NCBI RefSeq assembly: GCF_900156025.1
Contig: NZ_FTMO01000021.1
Coordinates: 1-55,442, forward strand
Direction of reading: 5' to 3'
DNA from: Allobosea sp. TND4EK4
GTDB lineage: Bacteria; Pseudomonadota; Alphaproteobacteria; Rhizobiales; Beijerinckiaceae
DNA: 55,442 nt
The notes beneath the pieces were generated by a model that was not told where the DNA came from, ran no database searches, and saw only the letters and a list, made by a program, of their open reading frames with translations. This document shows, piece by piece, positions 51,671-55,442 of the stretch; the stretch's first letter is position 1, and every line of letters starts with the position of its first letter. Position numbers and translations under genes: made by a program.

Positions 51671-52420
51671 TTGTTTCCCTCTCTCGACACCGTCGCGCGG
51701 AGATATCCTCCCGTCATCGTCTGGGCACTCTTAGGGGTGAACGTCCTCGCGTTCCTCTACCAGATCAGCCTGCCCCAGCGCCTGCTGGATCGGTTCCTGT
51801 TCGAGTTCGCGCTTGTGCCATCGCGCTTCTTCGGGCAGCTCAGTCTTGTCGCCCCCTTTGATTGGACTCCCTTCCTGACGAATATGTTCCTGCACGGGGG
51901 GTGGCTGCACCTCATCCTCAACATGTGGACACTCTGGATTTTCGGTCCCGCGGTCGAGGACCGTCTCGGCCCCGGGCGGTTCATCCTGTTCTACCTGTTC
52001 TGCGGCGTGGCGGCCGGGCTGGCCCATGCGCTCGCCAATCCCGACTCGGCCGTGCCCGCGCTCGGTGCATCCGGCGCAATCGCTGGCGTGATCGGGTGTT
52101 ACACGCGGATGTTCCCGGCGGCCCGGCTGGTCGTGATGGTGCCCATCGTGTTCATACCGTTGTTCTTCGAAGTGCGGGCAATCGCGTTCGCCCTAATCTG
52201 GTTCTTCATGCAGCTCGTACCGGGCTTCTTCTCATTGGGTGTCCAGGCATCGGGCGGGATCGCCTGGTGGGCGCATATCGGCGGCTTCGTCGCCGGCTGG
52301 CTCATCACGCCACTGTTGCGCAGGCCGAGCGCAGCCTATCGCCAGTACTATCGGGACGAAGGCGTCTACGGCTTCCTGCCGGATGGACGCCGGAAAGGAA
52401 AACAAGGTCCATGGACGTGA
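51671..52420 (+). CDS. rhomboid-family intramembrane serine protease
   Basis: 249 residues with a TTG start and GGAG 5 bases upstream. Six or seven hydrophobic helices; HGGWLHLILNMWTLWIFG (the His-Asn segment of rhomboids) near residue 75, catalytic Ser in PALGASGAIAGVIG near 135, and the catalytic His in WAHIGGFVAGWL near 200. A short basic C-terminus follows. The layout is that of the larger GlpG-like proteins that lie next to SDH-type proteases. Its stop overlaps the next gene by 10 bases, which suggests that the two act together in membrane protein quality control. Confidence 0.92.
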   Translation: MFPSLDTVARRYPPVIVWALLGVNVLAFLYQISLPQRLLDRFLFEFALVPSRFFGQLSLVAPFDWTPFLTNMFLHGGWLHLILNMWTLWIFGPAVEDRLGPGRFILFYLFCGVAAGLAHALANPDSAVPALGASGAIAGVIGCYTRMFPAARLVVMVPIVFIPLFFEVRAIAFALIWFFMQLVPGFFSLGVQASGGIAWWAHIGGFVAGWLITPLLRRPSAAYRQYYRDEGVYGFLPDGRRKGKQGPWT

Positions 52421-53298
52421 TGCAAGTCTTCTGGCTTTTCTTCATCGTGTCGGCGCTACAGCCCGTGCTGCAGCGGCGGGATCTCGAAGCGATGCGCACG
52501 CGAAAGATCGCGCAGATCGAGAAGAAGCGCGGCAGCCGCGTCATTCTGCTGATCCATCGCCAAGAGACCATGAACCTCTTGGGCTTTCCCCTCATGCGCT
52601 ACATCGACGTCAACGACTCGGAGGAGGTCCTGCGCGCCATCCAGATGACCGGCGACGAGGTTCCTCTCGACATCGTGCTCCATACGCCTGGCGGCCTCGT
52701 GCTGGCGGCGACCCAGATCGCCCAAGCGATCCAGGGGCACAAGGGCAAGGTGACGGTCTTCGTGCCGCATTATGCAATGTCAGGCGGGACCCTGATCGCC
52801 ATTGCGGCCGACGAGATCGTGATGTGTCGCCATTCTGTGCTCGGCCCGATCGACCCCCAGCTCGGCGGCATGCCGGCGGCTTCAATCATCAAGGTTGCCG
52901 AGGAGAAGCCGATCGCCGAGGTCGATGACCAGACGCTGGTCATGGCCGACATCGGCCGCAAGGCGATCACCCAGGTTCAGACCATGGCTTTGCAGCTGCT
53001 CGCGGAAAAGACGGACCAGGACCGCGCCCGGTCGCTGGAAAGAAGCGCCGCGTCATTCAGGACGGTAATTCCATCGGAGAAAAAGCGATGCCGACACTCG
53101 CATGCCCGCAGTGCAACACGACCAACCGGGTTCCCGAAGATCGCCTGGCCGACGATCCCAAGTGCGGCCGTTGTGGGGCTCGGCTCTTCCAGGGGAAGCC
53201 GGTCATTCTCACTGCGTCCAATTTTGACCGCCACGCCAGCGCCGAGCTGCCATTGCTCGTGGATTTCTGGGCAGAATGGTGCGGGCCATGCAAGATGA
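52411..53298 (+). CDS. SDH-type ClpP-fold serine protease, C-terminally altered
   Basis: The ATG at 52411 overlaps the rhomboid stop. Residues 1-205 are a typical SDH_sah protein: an N-terminal membrane helix (MQVFWLFFIVSALQPVLQ), LDIVLHTPGGLVLAATQI, the nucleophile Ser in HYAMSGGTLIAIAA, and RHSVLGPIDPQLGG. After QLLAEK (near 53010) the usual C-terminal domain is missing; the frame runs on through the 5' leader of trxC and out of frame through 210 bases of the trxC gene to a stop at 53298. A deletion probably fused the two genes. Whether the product is active is unclear. Confidence 0.8.
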   Translation: MDVMQVFWLFFIVSALQPVLQRRDLEAMRTRKIAQIEKKRGSRVILLIHRQETMNLLGFPLMRYIDVNDSEEVLRAIQMTGDEVPLDIVLHTPGGLVLAATQIAQAIQGHKGKVTVFVPHYAMSGGTLIAIAADEIVMCRHSVLGPIDPQLGGMPAASIIKVAEEKPIAEVDDQTLVMADIGRKAITQVQTMALQLLAEKTDQDRARSLERSAASFRTVIPSEKKRCRHSHARSATRPTGFPKIAWPTIPSAAVVGLGSSRGSRSFSLRPILTATPAPSCHCSWISGQNGAGHAR

Positions 53299-53516
53299 TG
53301 GCGCCCCAGTTCGAAGCCGCCGCACGTTCACTGGAGCCGCATGTCCGCCTCGGTAAGCTCGATACGGAGGCGGAACAGCAGATTGCGGGCCGGTACGGAA
53401 TACGCAGCATTCCCACCATGATCCTGTTCACGGCAGGCCGGGAAGTTGGCAGAACCAGCGGCGCCATGACGGCTCAGCAAATAACGGCTTGGGCGCGCTC
53501 GCAGTCACGAGAGTAA
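53088..53516 (+). CDS. trxC: thioredoxin 2-type protein TrxC
   Basis: 142 residues. The N-terminal zinc ribbon has CPQC near residue 6 and CGRC near residue 26, followed by a thioredoxin domain with the active site WAEWCGPCKM near 63-70 and the cis-Pro in IRSIPTMILF. This two-part form is TrxC, which is induced by oxidative stress; trx is a standard tLST gene beside kefB. GGAGAAAAAGCG precedes the ATG. The gene is overlapped by the runaway frame of the protease gene. Confidence 0.94.
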   Translation: MPTLACPQCNTTNRVPEDRLADDPKCGRCGARLFQGKPVILTASNFDRHASAELPLLVDFWAEWCGPCKMMAPQFEAAARSLEPHVRLGKLDTEAEQQIAGRYGIRSIPTMILFTAGREVGRTSGAMTAQQITAWARSQSRE

Positions 53517-53562
53517 TTTTCACGTTTCGTCGTCGCTCGCAGATAAGTGGAAAGGAATCGAT

Positions 53563-54723
53563 TTGCACGGCATGACCGGCTTTCTCGAAAGTGGCGCTCT
53601 TCTTGTTGTTGCAGCATTTATGCTCGTGACGATCTGCGCGCGGATCGGAATTCCAAGCATTGCGGGCTACATTCTCACGGGGCTATTGATCGGACCGTCG
53701 GGTCTCGGACTGGTGTCGGAGAGCGCCGCCCTGACCACCATCGGGGAAATTGGGGTGGTCCTGCTGCTGTTTGCGCTCGGCCTGGAATTCTCATTCGAGA
53801 AACTCGCGTCTCTCAAGCGTCATGTCTTCGGTCTGGGCATGGCGCAGGTTGCGGTCACGACGATCCTCGTTTCTGCGACGACATTCTCTCTGTTCGACCT
53901 TGGCATCGTCCCCGCGGTCCTCGTCGGCGGAGCCGTCGCGATGTCATCCACCGCGCTATGCCTCAAGGTGCTGGCGAGCGTGAACGCCCTTGGCTCGCTG
54001 CAGGGGCGGATGGCGATCGCCGTGCTTCTGTTTCAGGACATTGCCGCCGTGGTGTTCCTGTTGCTCCACGATGCATCGAGCGGCGCCGCCGAAGGATTCG
54101 GAGCGATTACCGTAATTCTTGGAGCCGTGGCGCTGGTCGTCCTTCTCTTCATCGCGCGGGGACCTTTGCAGGTGATCGCCAAGTGGATTGCAGCCTCTGG
54201 CGACCCAGAGCTTGCACAGCTTCTCGCGCTCGCGATCGCACTCGGCTCGGCTATCGCCGCAGCCTCCGCCGGGCTCTCCCCGGCGCTCGCTGCCTTCGCC
54301 GCCGGGATGGTCATAGGTGAAGGCGATGCGCGTCATGCCGTCGAAAGAGAAATCCGACCCTTTCGCGATCTCTTCGTCGGAATCTTCTTCATCGGCATCG
54401 GGACGCAACTTCCGCTCGGGACCTTGGCGTCATCCTCGCCCGCTGTGTTGGCCTGGCTCGGCATCCTATTTATTGGCAAGGCGCTGATCTTTCTCGCTGT
54501 CGCTCGCTGCCTCGGCGAACCCCTCCCGGCGTCATTGCGAACCAGCATTATCCTGGCTCACGGCGGCGAATTCAGCCTCATGCTGCTTTCGGTCTCGATG
54601 GCCTCAGGCCTCCTTCCCGCAAGCTTCGGCGGTCCCTTGTTCATCGCCATCGGCATAAGCATGTTGTGCGGGAGTGTTCTGGTCCGGCGGGCCGGACGAG
54701 ATGCTCAGTCGAACCTGCAGTGA
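53563..54723 (+). CDS. KefB-like CPA2 cation:proton antiporter, membrane domain only
   Basis: 386 residues; TTG at 53563 with AAAGGA at good spacing, or ATG at 53572. About twelve hydrophobic helices form a Na_H_Exchanger domain, with GYILTGLLIGPSGLGLVS near residue 36, LLLFALGLEFSFEKL near 68, and LLFQDIAAVV near 155. The C-terminal RCK/TrkA-N regulatory domain of KefB and KefC, expected after about residue 390, is absent: the protein stops at SNLQ. It is the last complete gene of the island and probably helps K+/H+ balance in stress. Confidence 0.9.
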   Translation: MHGMTGFLESGALLVVAAFMLVTICARIGIPSIAGYILTGLLIGPSGLGLVSESAALTTIGEIGVVLLLFALGLEFSFEKLASLKRHVFGLGMAQVAVTTILVSATTFSLFDLGIVPAVLVGGAVAMSSTALCLKVLASVNALGSLQGRMAIAVLLFQDIAAVVFLLLHDASSGAAEGFGAITVILGAVALVVLLFIARGPLQVIAKWIAASGDPELAQLLALAIALGSAIAAASAGLSPALAAFAAGMVIGEGDARHAVEREIRPFRDLFVGIFFIGIGTQLPLGTLASSSPAVLAWLGILFIGKALIFLAVARCLGEPLPASLRTSIILAHGGEFSLMLLSVSMASGLLPASFGGPLFIAIGISMLCGSVLVRRAGRDAQSNLQ

Positions 54724-54828
54724 AGTTGGAATGCGCCAGCGTTCGCGCATGGCTATTGCTACATTGACGGCGGTCATTGGCGCCTGATGCGCAAGTCGTC
54801 ACAGTGAGATTACCTTTGGCTGTCGGAA

Positions 54829-54912
54829 ATGAGCGCCTTGAGCACATGCAATTGGCACAACTGGCTCCTGATCGCGCTTGGCGGCTGGCTGGTCGTGTCG
54901 CCGCTTGTCAGT
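54829..54912 (+). pseudogene. SPW-repeat membrane protein, 5' fragment cut by IS21
   Basis: An ATG at 54829 opens a frame reading MSALSTCNWHNWLLIALGGW and LVVSPLV, the start of an SPW-repeat two-helix membrane protein (WxNxLLxxLGxWLxxSP). The coding sequence is interrupted at about 54906, where TGTCAGTAGG marks the end of an IS21-family element. No continuation is seen beyond the IS. SPW proteins occur near other stress genes. Confidence 0.6.
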
Positions 54913-55225
54913 AGGCGTCGTAACGGGACCCCTTATCGGCTCCCAAAAGGGACCCCTGCCTCTAGTTGCATCGGGTCAGCGCGCGTAGGCCCGGAGCTCT
55001 CCATTTAGCGCAGGGGCCTGCGGGCGCGGGTTGTTTGTCTTTTCGGCTTTAGCTTTGAGAGCGGTTTTTAAAGCGCCAGGATTCGTTCCCGGTTTCCACG
55101 ATCTCGCAATGGTGTGTGAGCCTGTCGAGCAGAGCGGCGGTCATCTTGGCGTCGCCGAATACGGCCGGCCATTCGCCGAAGGCCAGGTTCGTCGTGACGA
55201 TGATCGATGTCCGCTCGTAGAGCCT
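54906..55225 (-). mobile_element. partial second IS21-family element (right end)
   Basis: The end TGTCAGTAGGCGTCGTAACG at 54906 is followed by two direct copies of GGGACCCCT (near 54926 and 54952), the terminal repeats typical of IS21-family ends. The istB 3' part lies inward on the minus strand. The remaining 2 kb of the element (istA and most of istB) is missing beyond about 55225. It is unrelated in sequence to the IS21 element at the left edge of the window. Confidence 0.7.
55049..55225 (-). pseudogene. istB: IstB C-terminal fragment
   Basis: On the minus strand, 55225-55049 reads [18 protein letters not shown] and continues with [20 protein letters not shown] and WRFKNRSQS before a TAA at 55049-55051. 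This is the conserved C-terminal third of an IstB ATPase. The Walker motifs are absent because the gene is cut at about 55225. The sequence differs from the IstB at 378-1232 ([10 protein letters not shown] versus TSNLPFEDWT). Confidence 0.85.
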
Positions 55226-55442
55226 GCTCGTGTGCCTCTTGGGCAGTCAAATTGCTCACAGCTGAATATCTTCATAGGTGCATAAGACAACCGACTGGGA
55301 AACGCCCATGGCCTGCCCCCTGAAAAGTTCTCTAATCGCATTGGTCAAGCTGGACACCCGCAAGAACCCTCCGATTTCTGGCGCTCTGATGGGTTCGGTG
55401 CAATGTCTGCCTGATGATCGGCTTCGGGCTGCCTGAGGGCCG
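55226..55442. other. unrecognised DNA at right edge
   Basis: 217 bases with no recognised gene. A 42-codon plus-strand frame (ATG near 55308, MACPLKSSLIALVKLDTRKN) is open but has no family resemblance or clear ribosome-binding site. The CTGCCCCCTGAAAAG-type sequence near 55313-55328 is reminiscent of IS ends, so further mobile DNA may begin here. Confidence 0.3.

Noticed and set aside
53547..54320. Plus-strand ORF in another frame of the antiporter gene
   Set aside because: Arg/Gly-rich translation without membrane helices; the CPA2 antiporter frame is clear.

Overview
The window is GC-rich, densely coding DNA that looks like an alphaproteobacterial (probably Hyphomicrobiales, Bosea/Methylobacterium-like) accessory region, chromosomal island or megaplasmid. 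This placement rests on codon and base bias, on Liv/Bug transporters beside UbiD, Cox-type and CoA-ligase genes, and on the families of the IS elements. I could run no search, so it is an inference. No rRNA, tRNA or CRISPR array was recognised.

Layout. (1) 1-1502: right end of an IS21-family element (istA 3' end, istB, terminal repeats) that has cut a gene, leaving a short 3' remnant with its terminator. (2) 1609-5170: a minus-strand set (DJ-1/PfpI-like protein, two antibiotic-biosynthesis-type monooxygenases, a small ORF, an SDR) divergent from a LysR regulator; it looks like quinone or electrophile detoxification. (3) 5288-6870: a graveyard of decayed mobile genes (Tn3 transposase, ArdC, IS91, tyrosine recombinase, IS30). 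(4) 6983-32786: a catabolic and uptake island. It holds one branched-chain/aromatic-type ABC importer with an SDR, a UbiD decarboxylase with UbiX, an aldehyde dehydrogenase and LysR, and then a 13-gene minus-strand operon. The operon encodes a CoxSML-type molybdenum hydroxylase, aromatic-type acyl-CoA ligase, crotonase, thioesterase, a second complete Liv importer, an alpha/beta hydrolase and a Bug solute-binding protein, with an AraC regulator upstream. Together these suggest import of aromatic acids, CoA activation, hydroxylation and decarboxylation; the substrate is unknown.

(5) 33894-36665: a DUF3987-like protein followed by a divergent tyrosine recombinase, probably the core of an integrative element. 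(6) 36823-39603: nested insertion sequences (an IS5-family element inside an IS3-family element, which abuts an IS630 remnant), each transposase carrying in-frame TAG codons. (7) 39621-54912: a stress-tolerance island with the hallmark genes of the transmissible locus of stress tolerance (tLST, also called LHR or TLQC): degP, psiE, three hsp20, a MarR-type regulator, ftsH, clpK/clpG, hdeD, a truncated SDH-type ClpP-fold protease, trxC and a kefB-like antiporter. To these it adds genes I do not associate with the canonical locus: a ribosome-hibernation-factor/sigma-70-like fusion protein, a complex I NDUFS4-like protein with a truncated duplicate, an unknown two-helix membrane protein and a rhomboid. 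The yfdX genes typical of enterobacterial versions are not seen. (8) 54906-55442: a second, unrelated IS21 remnant that truncates an SPW-repeat gene.

The most interesting part is region 7, chiefly the HPF-sigma fusion directly after clpK and the duplication scar around hdeD. Genes of protein disaggregation (ClpK, Hsp20), membrane proteolysis (FtsH, rhomboid, DegP, SDH protease), redox (TrxC), ion homeostasis (KefB-like, PsiE, HdeD) and perhaps ribosome or transcription control are packed into two divergent operons around one MarR regulator.
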